DNA of 64,000 bases from Streptomyces phaeolivaceus. GTDB taxonomy: Bacteria > Actinomycetota > Actinomycetes > Streptomycetales > Streptomycetaceae. The translations under genes were made by a program, and so were the position numbers. The notes under the pieces are model-generated. The model ran no database searches. It saw only the letters and a program-made list of their open reading frames with translations, and was not told where the DNA came from. Below, in pieces: positions 42,252 to 50,074 of this stretch. How positions within the stretch are numbered: the stretch's first letter is position 1; the number at the start of each line of letters is the position of its first letter. The stretch covers positions 6,882,001 to 6,946,000 of the forward strand of contig NZ_CP045096.1 in NCBI RefSeq assembly GCF_009184865.1, in the 5' to 3' direction.

Positions 42252-43325
42252 CTACTGGCCCCGGGCGCGGCGCGCCATCTCGTGCAGCACCTCGGAGGTG
42301 GGCACGGGCGCCTGCCGGACGGTCAGCCTCTGCATGAGGTAGGTGGTGTGGTCGGCGGTCGCCGAGGTGAACTCGGTGGCCGCGCCCTGCGGCCGGAAGC
42401 CGTGCCGGGCGGCCAGTTCGCGCAACGTCGGGTCGGTGGAGAGGAGTTCGCCGAGCGCACGGCCCTCCTCGGTGACCGGGACGACGGTGTGGTCGCTGAA
42501 GACGGTGGTGTCCGGGTAGAGGACGACCAGGTCGTCGATGCTCTGGCCCTCCGTGAGCAGCGCGGCGACCTGCGACTCGTAGACCAGTACGAGCGGATTG
42601 CCGACCCCGCTGACGAAGTCGCGGAAGGCCGCGTCGGTGCTGGGCTGCTGGGCGCCCTGGACACTGATCAGTTCGTGCATCAGCGGCGCGGTCCTGTCCA
42701 GATCCGTCTTGCTCGCGACCACCCGGCCGCCGTTGGCGACGTTGGAGGTGGCGGCGAGGTAGAGCGCGCCCGAGTTGGAGGTGGTCGGGTCGGTGGTGGC
42801 GATGTAGAGGAGCCCCATCAACTCCCCGTACTTCTCCGCCCCCTTGAGGTCCTGCCACGTCCGGCCGGCCTCGGCGGCCTTGAGATACGCGCCCATGTCG
42901 AGGACGCCCCGGTTCTTGTCGAGCGTGGCGAGCCCGCTCTGCCGCAGCACCTCGGCGGCGCCTCGGTGGGCGACCACGACGAGCGGCGAGTAGAAGGGGC
43001 GGGGGAGCGGCTCGCGCACGTTGTACTTCGCGGCCAGCTCGTCGGCGGGTGCCTTGCTGGACGGGAACGCGAAGTCGTACCCCCGCAGGTCCAGGCCGTC
43101 CATGGCCCAGGATCCCGATGTCTCCGTCTTCACGGTGTAGCCCTTGGCGGCCAGGGCCTTCACCACCTTCGGGTCGGCGAAGAACTCCGCCTTCTCCGAC
43201 CCGATCACGCCTCGCACGGTCTTCGTTGCCGTGCCCGTGTCCCCGGTTTCCCGGCCTGCCACGACGGCTGCCACCACGCCGCCGATCAGCAGGACCGCGA
43301 GGACGATTCCTGCGATTCGTCTCAC
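42252..43325 (-). CDS. Membrane-anchored solute-binding-like protein
   Basis: 357 residues from GTG 43325. An N-terminal membrane anchor (IVLAVLLIGGVVAAVVAG) has no lipobox. The rest resembles the solute-binding part of the downstream lipoprotein: GVIGSEKAEFFADPKVVKAL, YDFAFPSSKAPADELAAKYN, TDPTTSNSGALYLAAT, and VLVYESQVAALLTEGQS. The DPTTSNSG / DPSRSNSG motif shared with that lipoprotein suggests duplication within the operon. First gene of the minus-strand group, 21 bp before telA. Extracytoplasmic. Confidence 0.83.
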   Translation of the reverse strand: MRRIAGIVLAVLLIGGVVAAVVAGRETGDTGTATKTVRGVIGSEKAEFFADPKVVKALAAKGYTVKTETSGSWAMDGLDLRGYDFAFPSSKAPADELAAKYNVREPLPRPFYSPLVVVAHRGAAEVLRQSGLATLDKNRGVLDMGAYLKAAEAGRTWQDLKGAEKYGELMGLLYIATTDPTTSNSGALYLAATSNVANGGRVVASKTDLDRTAPLMHELISVQGAQQPSTDAAFRDFVSGVGNPLVLVYESQVAALLTEGQSIDDLVVLYPDTTVFSDHTVVPVTEEGRALGELLSTDPTLRELAARHGFRPQGAATEFTSATADHTTYLMQRLTVRQAPVPTSEVLHEMARRARGQ

Positions 43326-43460
43326 ACGGGGAGAGTGCTCCCGGAACCCAACGTTCCGTACGGGGCCGCGTGAACCGCCGGTGAACGGGTGGTCCCGGAT
43401 CGCAACGGACGTCCGGTGCGCAAGAGCGCGATTTCGGCTGACGGCCCGGTGGGGCTTCCC

Positions 43461-43553
43461 GCGCGGTTCCCCGCGCCCCTGAAGGCAACGGCCCCTGCGG
43501 GCCGAAAAGCACCGGGCGCAGCCCGTGATTTTCAGGGGCGCGGGGAACCGCGC
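43461..43553. repeat. Dispersed intergenic palindromic element, copy 3
   Basis: GCGCGGTTCCCCGCGCCCCT plus GAA (43461-43483) and its exact complement (43531-43553): 23-bp perfect arms with a 47-nt loop. Lies between the end of the SCO4983-type gene and the promoter region of the TelA operon, so it can terminate one and insulate the other. Confidence 0.87.
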
Positions 43554-43619
43554 GAGCGACCACGACGCGCTCGCGGTCGCCCGATCACCGTCATCCCCGA
43601 GCTGTCAGGCGCTCAGCTG

Positions 43620-44042
43620 TCAGGCGCTCAACGGCACACCCGCGTGCGCGTCCATCCGCTCGGCCGCCAGGATCGCGGACGCCGTGTCCGCCCGGGACGC
43701 GGCGACGACGAGCGCGCGCCCGGCGAGCGTGTGCGCCCGCCGGTGCAGACCGGCGATGTCGTCCGCGCCGGAGGCGCCCCCGTCGGAGACGGAGACGGAG
43801 ACGGACCGTACGGGAGCCGGTCCGCCCCGCAGCCACGCCACCCGCGCGGCCAGCGCCTCCGCGGCCATGTCGAGGTCGGCGGAGGGGGACAGCGCGCGGA
43901 GTTCGTCGGTGGCGGCCAGCAGCGCCGCCAGATGGCCCGCGAGCTGGATGTCCAGCTCTTCCTCGCGCGAGCGGTGAGGGAAATCGGAGGAGGTCGTGCC
44001 GGCCATCGTGTGGACCGACTTGGTGCGGATCGGCTCGTACAT
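43620..44042 (-). CDS. SCO4983-family conserved hypothetical protein
   Basis: 140 residues from ATG 44042 (GGAGG, seven-base spacing). The opening MYEPIRTKSVHTMAG and FPHRSREEELDIQLAGHLAA are highly conserved in streptomycetes. The protein is all-helical with an Ala-rich core and a Ser/Val repeat (SVSVSVSDGG). No membrane segment and no catalytic motif visible. Next to an AlaA-like aminotransferase gene but separately transcribed. Function unknown. Confidence 0.82.
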   Translation of the reverse strand: MYEPIRTKSVHTMAGTTSSDFPHRSREEELDIQLAGHLAALLAATDELRALSPSADLDMAAEALAARVAWLRGGPAPVRSVSVSVSDGGASGADDIAGLHRRAHTLAGRALVVAASRADTASAILAAERMDAHAGVPLSA

Positions 44043-44115
44043 GAGATGGCCTCCAAGCACTCTCGGAAGGCCAGCCTATCTTAGAATCCGTCTAAAGTTG
44101 AGCGAGGTCCGAACG

Positions 44116-45327
44116 CTACGCTTGCCCGTATCCATCCAGGAAGTTCCCGATCCGGGTGATCGCGGACCGTAGATCGCCCACGGTCGGCAGGGTGACGACC
44201 CGGAAGTGATCGGGCTCGGCCCAGTTGAACCCGGTGCCCTGGACGACCATGATCTTCTCCTGCCGGAGCAGATCGAGGACCATCCGACGGTCGTCCTTGA
44301 TCTTGAACACGTTCGGATCGAGGCGCGGGAAGAGATACAGCGCCCCCTTCGGCTTCACGCACGAGACGCCCGGGATCTGCGTGAGCAGCTCGTACGCGAC
44401 GTCCCGCTGTTCCTTCAGCCGCCCACCCGGCAGCACCAGCTCGTTGATCGTCTGGCGCCCGCTGAGCGCGGCGACCACCCCGTGCTGCCCCGGCATGTTC
44501 GCGCACAGCCGCATGTTCGCGAGGATCGTCAGGCCCTCGATATAGGAGTCGGCGTGCGCGCGCGGCCCGGAGATCGCGACCCAGCCCACCCGGTAGCCGG
44601 CCACCCGGTACGCCTTGGACATGCCGTTGAAGGTGAGGGTCAGCAGATCGGGGGCGACCGAGGCGGTCGGGGTGTGGGTGGCGCCGTCGTAGAGGATCTT
44701 GTCGTAGATCTCGTCCGAGCAGACCAGCAGATTGTGGCGGCGCGCGATGTCCGTCAGACCGCGCAGCATCGCCTCGTCGTACACCGCGCCCGTGGGGTTG
44801 TTCGGGTTGATGATGACGATCGCCTTGGTGCGGTCGGTGACCTTCCGCTCGACGTCCGCGAGGTCGGGCATCCAGTCGGACTGCTCGTCGCAGCGGTAGT
44901 GGACGGCGGTGCCGCCGGACAGGGAGACGGCCGCGGTCCACAGGGGGTAGTCCGGGGACGGTACGAGCACCTCGTCGCCGTCGTCGAGCAGGCCCTGCAT
45001 GGCCATGACGATCAGCTCGGAGACGCCGTTGCCGATGAAGACGTGCTCGACGTCCGTCTCGATGCCGAGGGTCTGGTTGTGCATGACCACCGCGCGGCGG
45101 GCGGCCAGCAGGCCCTTCGCGTCGCCGTAGCCATGGGCGCTGGAGACGTTCCGGAGGATGTCCTCCAGGATCTCGGGCGGGCACTCGAAGCCGAACGCCG
45201 CCGGGTTGCCGGTGTTGAGCTTGAGGATGCGGTGCCCGGCCGCCTCCAGGCGCATCGCCTCCTCAAGAACCGGGCCCCGGATCTCGTAACAGACGTTGGC
45301 GAGCTTGGTCGACTGGATCACCTGCAT
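44116..45327 (-). CDS. alaA: Alanine/pyridoxal-dependent aminotransferase (AlaA-like)
   Basis: 403 residues from ATG 45327, whose N-terminus MQVIQSTKLANVCYEIRGPV aligns with E. coli AlaA; a GTG at 45378 would add 17 residues. Fold-type I: INPNNPTGAVYDEAML, SDEIYDKILYDGA, and the PLP lysine in NGMSKAYRVAGYRVGW. The C-terminal motif LPTVGDL is present. Transfers amino groups between alanine, pyruvate, glutamate and 2-oxoglutarate in the cytosol. The high identity to AlaA throughout (for example SDWMPDLADVERKVTDRTKA) supports the assignment. Confidence 0.92.
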   Translation of the reverse strand: MQVIQSTKLANVCYEIRGPVLEEAMRLEAAGHRILKLNTGNPAAFGFECPPEILEDILRNVSSAHGYGDAKGLLAARRAVVMHNQTLGIETDVEHVFIGNGVSELIVMAMQGLLDDGDEVLVPSPDYPLWTAAVSLSGGTAVHYRCDEQSDWMPDLADVERKVTDRTKAIVIINPNNPTGAVYDEAMLRGLTDIARRHNLLVCSDEIYDKILYDGATHTPTASVAPDLLTLTFNGMSKAYRVAGYRVGWVAISGPRAHADSYIEGLTILANMRLCANMPGQHGVVAALSGRQTINELVLPGGRLKEQRDVAYELLTQIPGVSCVKPKGALYLFPRLDPNVFKIKDDRRMVLDLLRQEKIMVVQGTGFNWAEPDHFRVVTLPTVGDLRSAITRIGNFLDGYGQA

Positions 45328-45616
45328 GTCCGTGAGCTTACGGCCCGGTAACGCGTTCCGGGTCGTGTTTTCCGCCACGTGGGGTGACCTCTATACCCCG
45401 AATTGCCTCTCCGTCCCCCGATCTCCCGCTCCCTGGCCGAAGATCGCGCGGCCGGAACCAACTCCTTGCTCGTCCTGCGCATCGCCTTCACAATGCGCAT
45501 GACAAACTGCGGGCCGGAAGATCTTCTGCCACGCACGAAGTCACCCCCGCAGCACCGATGCGGCAACCCATGCAGCAATCCATGCAGCAACTCACGTAGC
45601 AAGAGGGGACCCCCAC

Positions 45617-46519
45617 ATGAGAAAGCCTCTCGTTGCCTCGCTGTTCGCCCTGGTGATCACCGGGGCGGGCGCGGCACCGGCGGTCGCGGCGCCGGACCCG
45701 GCGGCGGCGCCCGTGAAGACGGCGGTCGGGACGCTCGTAGACACGGCGAACAAGACCGTGGCCGACCTCGCGGCCCCGGCCGTCCAGGCCGTCAACTTCG
45801 CCGGCACCGTCTCGCTCAGCAACTGTTCCGGCTCGGTCGTCCGCATGCCCGACTCCGAGGACAACGACCCGGCGCTGGTGATGACCAACGGCCACTGTCT
45901 GGAGAGCGGCTTCCCGGACGCCGGCGAGGTCGTCGTCGACCAGGCCTCCACCCGCACCTTCGGCCTGCTCAACTCCGCCGGCACCCGCGTCGGCACCCTC
46001 CGGGCCAGCAAGATCGCGTACGGCACGATGACCGACACGGACATGGCGGTCTACCAGCTCACCACCACGTACGCGCAGATCAAGAGCACGTACGGCATCG
46101 ACGCGCTCGTCTACGACACCGCGCGCCCGACCGTCGGCACGGCCATCACCGTCGTCTCCGGGTACTGGAAGCGGACGTACAGCTGTGCCGTCGACGGGTA
46201 CGCGTACCGGCTGAAGGAGGGGGACTGGACCTGGAAGGACTCCATCCGCTACACCTCCGCCTGCCGGACCATCGGCGGCACCTCGGGCTCCCCGGTCCTC
46301 AACGACGCCACCGGCAAGGTCGTCGGGGTCAACAACACGGGCAACGAGAGCGGGCAGCGTTGCACGGTCAACAACCCCTGTGAGGTCGACGCGAACGGGA
46401 CCGTGACCGTGCGGCAGGGCATCAACTACGCCCAGCAGACCTGGCACGTCCCCGCGTGCTTCGGTGTGGACAACAAGCTGGACCTCAGCGCGAGCGGCTG
46501 CATCCTGCCCAAACCGTGA
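45617..46519 (+). CDS. Secreted trypsin-like serine protease
   Basis: 300 residues from ATG 45617 (AGAGGGGACC upstream). The signal peptide is MRKPLVASLFALVITGAG ending APAVAA. The catalytic triad is visible: His in VMTNGHCLE, Asp in TDTDMAVYQL, Ser in IGGTSGSPVLND. Two cysteine pairs probably form disulfides (YSCAVDG/TSACRTI, QRCTVNNPC). It is exported and likely acts outside the cell. The 290 bp before it (45328-45616) is the shared promoter region with the aminotransferase and contains a short GCAGCAA direct repeat. Confidence 0.93.
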   Translation: MRKPLVASLFALVITGAGAAPAVAAPDPAAAPVKTAVGTLVDTANKTVADLAAPAVQAVNFAGTVSLSNCSGSVVRMPDSEDNDPALVMTNGHCLESGFPDAGEVVVDQASTRTFGLLNSAGTRVGTLRASKIAYGTMTDTDMAVYQLTTTYAQIKSTYGIDALVYDTARPTVGTAITVVSGYWKRTYSCAVDGYAYRLKEGDWTWKDSIRYTSACRTIGGTSGSPVLNDATGKVVGVNNTGNESGQRCTVNNPCEVDANGTVTVRQGINYAQQTWHVPACFGVDNKLDLSASGCILPKP

Positions 46520-46546
46520 TCGGTAGTTCTTCGTCCGCGGGCCGGC

Positions 46547-46618
46547 GGGGCTTCTCGCGCGGTTCCCCGCGCCGCTAACGGGCCGCGCCGCTAACGGGCC
46601 GCGCCCCTAACGGGGTGC
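46547..46618. repeat. Half copy of dispersed element with 16-bp triplication
   Basis: GGGGCTTCTCGCGCGGTTCC plus CCGCGCC is one arm of the dispersed element, followed by three tandem 16-bp units (GCGCCGCTAACGGGCC twice, then GCGCCCCTAACGGGGT) that extend into the last codons of the D-aminoacylase gene (stop at 46607-46609). Lies between two convergent genes. Confidence 0.75.
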
Positions 46619-48232
46619 GGCCCTCCGGATCGCGCGGCCCGCCAGTGCGTCCGTCCTGCGGCCGTCCTCGATGACGAAGCGGCCGTCGATCAGGACGTAC
46701 GGGATGCCGGTGGGCAGGGTGCGCGGGGCCTCGTACGTCGATCCGGCGGCCACGGTCGCCGGATCGAAGAGGACGAGGTCGGCGCGGTACCCCTCGCGGA
46801 CGCGTCCCCGGTCCGCGAGGCGGAGCCGCGCGGCGGGACGTGCGGTGAGATGGGCGACGCACTCCTCCAGGGAGAGCACGCCCAACTCCCGTACGTACCG
46901 GCCGAGATAGTGCGGGAACGTCCCGTACGCGCGCGGATGCGGCTTGTCGCCGCGCAGGATGCCGTCGGAGCCGCCGGTGTGCACCCGGTGGCGCATGATC
47001 GTCCGTACGTTCTCCTCGTGGCCGACGTGCTGAAGGATCGTCGACCCGAGCCGGTCCTCGACGAGCAGGCGGCGCGCGGTCACCCAGGGCTCCTCGCCGA
47101 GCATCTCGGCCGACCGCGCGATCGTCCGGCCCACGTACGACGACAGCGCCGGGTCGGTGACGCCGGAGATCTCTGTCGTGTCCCACTCGATGGGCACGCC
47201 GTGGCAGCCGTCGGTGCCCAGGACCTCCATGTGGTGCCGGATACGCCCGGCCGTCTCCTCGTCCTCCAGCCGCGCGAGGATCGCCTTCGGCCCGCCCTCG
47301 CTCGCCCAGCTCGGCAGCATCGCCACGAGGGTCGTACAGCCGGGGGTGTACGGGTAGGTGTCGAGGGTGATGTCCGCGCCGGACGCGAGCGCGTCGTCCA
47401 GCAGGCTGAGCAGCTCGGGCGCCCGTCCCTCGTTCACCCCGAAGTTCATGGTGGCGTGGGCCAGATGGAGGGCGCAGCCGGCCTCCCGGGTCAGGGCGAC
47501 CATCTCCTCGTACGCCCGGAGCGCGCCGGCCCCGTACGAGCGGTGGTGCGGGCAGTAGTAACCGCCGTACGACGCCACCACCCGGCACAGTTCCGTCAGC
47601 TCGGCGTCCTTGGCGTACATGCCCGGGGTGTACGTCAGCCCCGACGACATCCCGACGGCGCCCTCGCGCAGCCCGGCCGCCACCAACTCCCGCATACGGT
47701 CCAGCTCCCGGGCCGTGGCCGCCCGGTCCTCCCACCCCACGGCGAGCATCCGTACCGTGCCCTGGGGGATCAGATACGCGGCGTTGACGGCGATGCCCTC
47801 GCCCCCGAAGCCGTGGTCGAGCCGGTCCAGGTACTCACCCACGGACCGCCAGGTGAAGTCGATGTCCTCGCCGTAGCCGTTCCAGCCGGTGATCGCGCGG
47901 CGGACCTCCGCGAGGGTGCGGTCGTCGACGGGCGCGTACGACAGCCCGTCCTGGCCGATGACCTCCAGGGTCACCCCCTGCGCCGCCTTCGCGGTGTGCT
48001 CGGGGTCCCGCAGCAGGGCGAGGTCGCTGTGGGCGTGCATGTCGATGAAGCCGGGGGCCAGGACGAGGCCCTCGGCGTCGATCTCCCGCCCGCCCCTGGG
48101 CCGCTGGCATCCGGCCGCGGCGCCCTCTTTCACGATGGACGTGATCCTGCCGTCGCCCACGGCCACATCGGCCCGGTAGGAGGGCTCACCGGACCCGTCC
48201 ACGACCTCGGCGTCACGGAACACCACGTCCAT
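46607..48232 (-). CDS. N-acyl-D-amino-acid deacylase (D-aminoacylase)
   Basis: 541 residues from ATG 48232 (GGAAGG upstream). Metal-dependent amidohydrolase fold: GLVLAPGFIDMHAHSDLALL (HxH), AVGMSSGLTYTPGMYA and the Cys/His set CALHLAHATMNFG, TLDTYPYTPG, then VHTGGSDGILRGDKPHPRA with the conserved Asp. It removes acyl groups from N-acyl-D-amino acids, feeding D-amino acids to the downstream catabolic genes. Cytosolic. Same strand as the D-serine dehydratase-like gene, separated by a minisatellite. Confidence 0.93.
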   Translation of the reverse strand: MDVVFRDAEVVDGSGEPSYRADVAVGDGRITSIVKEGAAAGCQRPRGGREIDAEGLVLAPGFIDMHAHSDLALLRDPEHTAKAAQGVTLEVIGQDGLSYAPVDDRTLAEVRRAITGWNGYGEDIDFTWRSVGEYLDRLDHGFGGEGIAVNAAYLIPQGTVRMLAVGWEDRAATARELDRMRELVAAGLREGAVGMSSGLTYTPGMYAKDAELTELCRVVASYGGYYCPHHRSYGAGALRAYEEMVALTREAGCALHLAHATMNFGVNEGRAPELLSLLDDALASGADITLDTYPYTPGCTTLVAMLPSWASEGGPKAILARLEDEETAGRIRHHMEVLGTDGCHGVPIEWDTTEISGVTDPALSSYVGRTIARSAEMLGEEPWVTARRLLVEDRLGSTILQHVGHEENVRTIMRHRVHTGGSDGILRGDKPHPRAYGTFPHYLGRYVRELGVLSLEECVAHLTARPAARLRLADRGRVREGYRADLVLFDPATVAAGSTYEAPRTLPTGIPYVLIDGRFVIEDGRRTDALAGRAIRRAAPR

Positions 48233-48639
48233 CCTGGCCACCTTCCCGGGCTCCGCCCGACCCCTCCAGCCTCCCGCGCTCCGCACGGCCCTTGCCCACC
48301 CACTCCACCCGACTCGCTCGGCCGGAACCGGCTCCGCCGGGCAGCAACAGACCCGCGGGTCCGTAGACCCGCGGACCCGCGGACCCGCGGACTCGCGGAC
48401 TCGCGGACTCGTAGGCCCTCAGGCCCCAGGCCCTCAGGCCCCAGGCCCTCAGGCCCCAGGCCCTCAGGCCCCAGGCCCTCAGGCCCCAGGCCCTCAGGCC
48501 CCAGACCCCCAGGCCCCAGACCCCCAGGCCCCAGACCCCCAGGCCCCAGACCCCCAGGCCCCAGACCCCCAGGCCCCAGGCCCTCAGACCCCCAGGCCCC
48601 CAAACCCTCAGACCCTCGGGTTTGCGGAGCCCCGGACCC
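48233..48639. repeat. Intergenic minisatellite (15-bp unit) between D-amino-acid genes
   Basis: From 48420 to about 48605, at least 11 tandem copies of CAGGCCCCAGGCCCT or its variant CAGGCCCCAGACCCC. Just before it (48350-48415) are shorter ACCCGCGG/ACTCGCGG runs. An open frame across it on the minus strand would read GLGPGG repeats, but no start or homology supports a gene. The period of 15 keeps reading frames open. Confidence 0.85.
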
Positions 48640-49935
48640 TCAGAAGAACGTCCGGACGTACCCCGTCACCGTCCCCTCCCCCTCCCCCTCCACCACCGGG
48701 ACCAGCTTCCACTTGTCGAACGACGTGCACGGATGTGACAAGCCGAGCCCCACCCAGTCCCCGACCTCCAGCTCCGCGCCCTCCTCAGTCCGCAGCCACG
48801 CGTGCTGGTCGGACAGCCCGGTCACCGTGACCCCGTCGGCATCGCGAAGCGCCCCCGTGCCCGCGTCCCGCACCACCTCCACCGACGGCAGATCGAGGTC
48901 GTACGCCGCATCGCGCTTGCCCGCGTTGGCGAAGGCCTGACCGGGGGAGGGGCGGGAGACGACCTGGGCCCAGAGCCGGAAGGCGGGCTCCAGGGCGCCC
49001 TCCTCGGGAACGCGGTTGAAAGGCGTGATCCGCCGATAGTGCCCGGCGTCGTGCGAGACATACGCCCCCGACCGCAGCAACTTGACCACGGGCACGGACA
49101 GTTCGGGCAGCTCCGCGAACACCTCGGCGACCGCGTCGAACCACGCGCTGCCGCCCGCGCTCACGATCACCTCCTCCAGCCCCGCGAACCGCCCCGCCTT
49201 GTCGAAGTCGACGGCCAGCGCGGTGAGCCGGCGCAGCCACGCCCCCACCCGCTCCGGGTCGGCGTCCGGCACCTCGCCCTCGTACCCGGCGACCCCCACG
49301 AGCCGCAGCGTGCCGACCCGGGCCACCGCGTCCGCGACCGCCGCGCACTCCGCCTCCGTACGCACGCCCGTACGCGCCCCCTCGCCCGCGCCCAGCTCCA
49401 CGACGACGTCCACGGGGCGCGCGGCGGGCCCGGACTCGCTGAGCGCCGCGTCCATCAGCTCGACCCCGCGCACGGAGTCGACGTAACAGACGAACCGGAA
49501 AGCCGGATCGGCGGCCAGTTCCCCGGCGACCCAGCGCAGAGCGGCCCGGTCCACCACCTCGTTGGCGAGGAAGATCCGCTCGATCCCGAACTCCCGCGCC
49601 ACCCGCGCCTGATGGGGCACGGCCAGCGTGATCCCCCACGCCCCCCGCTCGATCTGCCGCCGGAACAGCTCCGGAGCCATGGACGTCTTGCCGTGCGGGG
49701 CGAAGGCCAGCCCGTGGCGCTCGGCGTAGGTCTCCATCAGCGCGAGGTTGTGCTCCAGGCGCTCGGCGGACAGGGCGAGCACGGGAGTGGTGAAGCCGCC
49801 GGTGAACAGGTTCCGGCGCTGCGCGGCCAGCTCCGCCACCGTCAGCCCGTCGGCGTCCGGCGGAAGCCCCTTGAACCGGTGATCGACGCGCTCGGCGCCC
49901 AGCCGGGCCACCGCTTCGACACTCTCGACACCCAT
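48640..49935 (-). CDS. D-serine/D-threonine dehydratase-like PLP enzyme (fold-type III)
   Basis: 431 residues from ATG 49935 (AGGGAGG upstream). The alanine-racemase-type N-domain carries the PLP lysine K83 in FAPHGKTSMAPELF. The C-terminal domain has LGLSHPCTSFDKW, where His and Cys bind zinc in DSD1-type enzymes. It should deaminate D-serine or a related D-hydroxyamino acid to a 2-keto acid through an enamine intermediate. Placed with D-aminoacylase, IclR and RidA; RidA removes reactive enamines. Divergent from the sugar kinase gene, about 140 bp apart. Confidence 0.9.
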   Translation of the reverse strand: MGVESVEAVARLGAERVDHRFKGLPPDADGLTVAELAAQRRNLFTGGFTTPVLALSAERLEHNLALMETYAERHGLAFAPHGKTSMAPELFRRQIERGAWGITLAVPHQARVAREFGIERIFLANEVVDRAALRWVAGELAADPAFRFVCYVDSVRGVELMDAALSESGPAARPVDVVVELGAGEGARTGVRTEAECAAVADAVARVGTLRLVGVAGYEGEVPDADPERVGAWLRRLTALAVDFDKAGRFAGLEEVIVSAGGSAWFDAVAEVFAELPELSVPVVKLLRSGAYVSHDAGHYRRITPFNRVPEEGALEPAFRLWAQVVSRPSPGQAFANAGKRDAAYDLDLPSVEVVRDAGTGALRDADGVTVTGLSDQHAWLRTEEGAELEVGDWVGLGLSHPCTSFDKWKLVPVVEGEGEGTVTGYVRTFF

Positions 49936-50074
49936 GGGGCCTCCCTGACGCGGGCCGTTGCATTCCCTGCAACATTCATTGCGTATGTCGCTTGCAGCTG
50001 TCTAACATCCCAGCCAGCGCCGGGTCAACGGTGCCCGCACCGCACCAGTAGACGCGACGAGGAGCCCCACCATC

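Noticed and set aside
42252..43325. ABC importer operon suggested by the solute-binding-like protein
   Set aside because: No permease or ATPase gene is adjacent, and neighbours are TelA, vWA and XpaC-like genes.
48130..48603. Minus-strand open frame of GLGPGG repeats in the minisatellite
   Set aside because: It exists only because a 15-bp repeat has no stop in any frame. It has no RBS, no homology, and runs into the start region of the D-aminoacylase gene.
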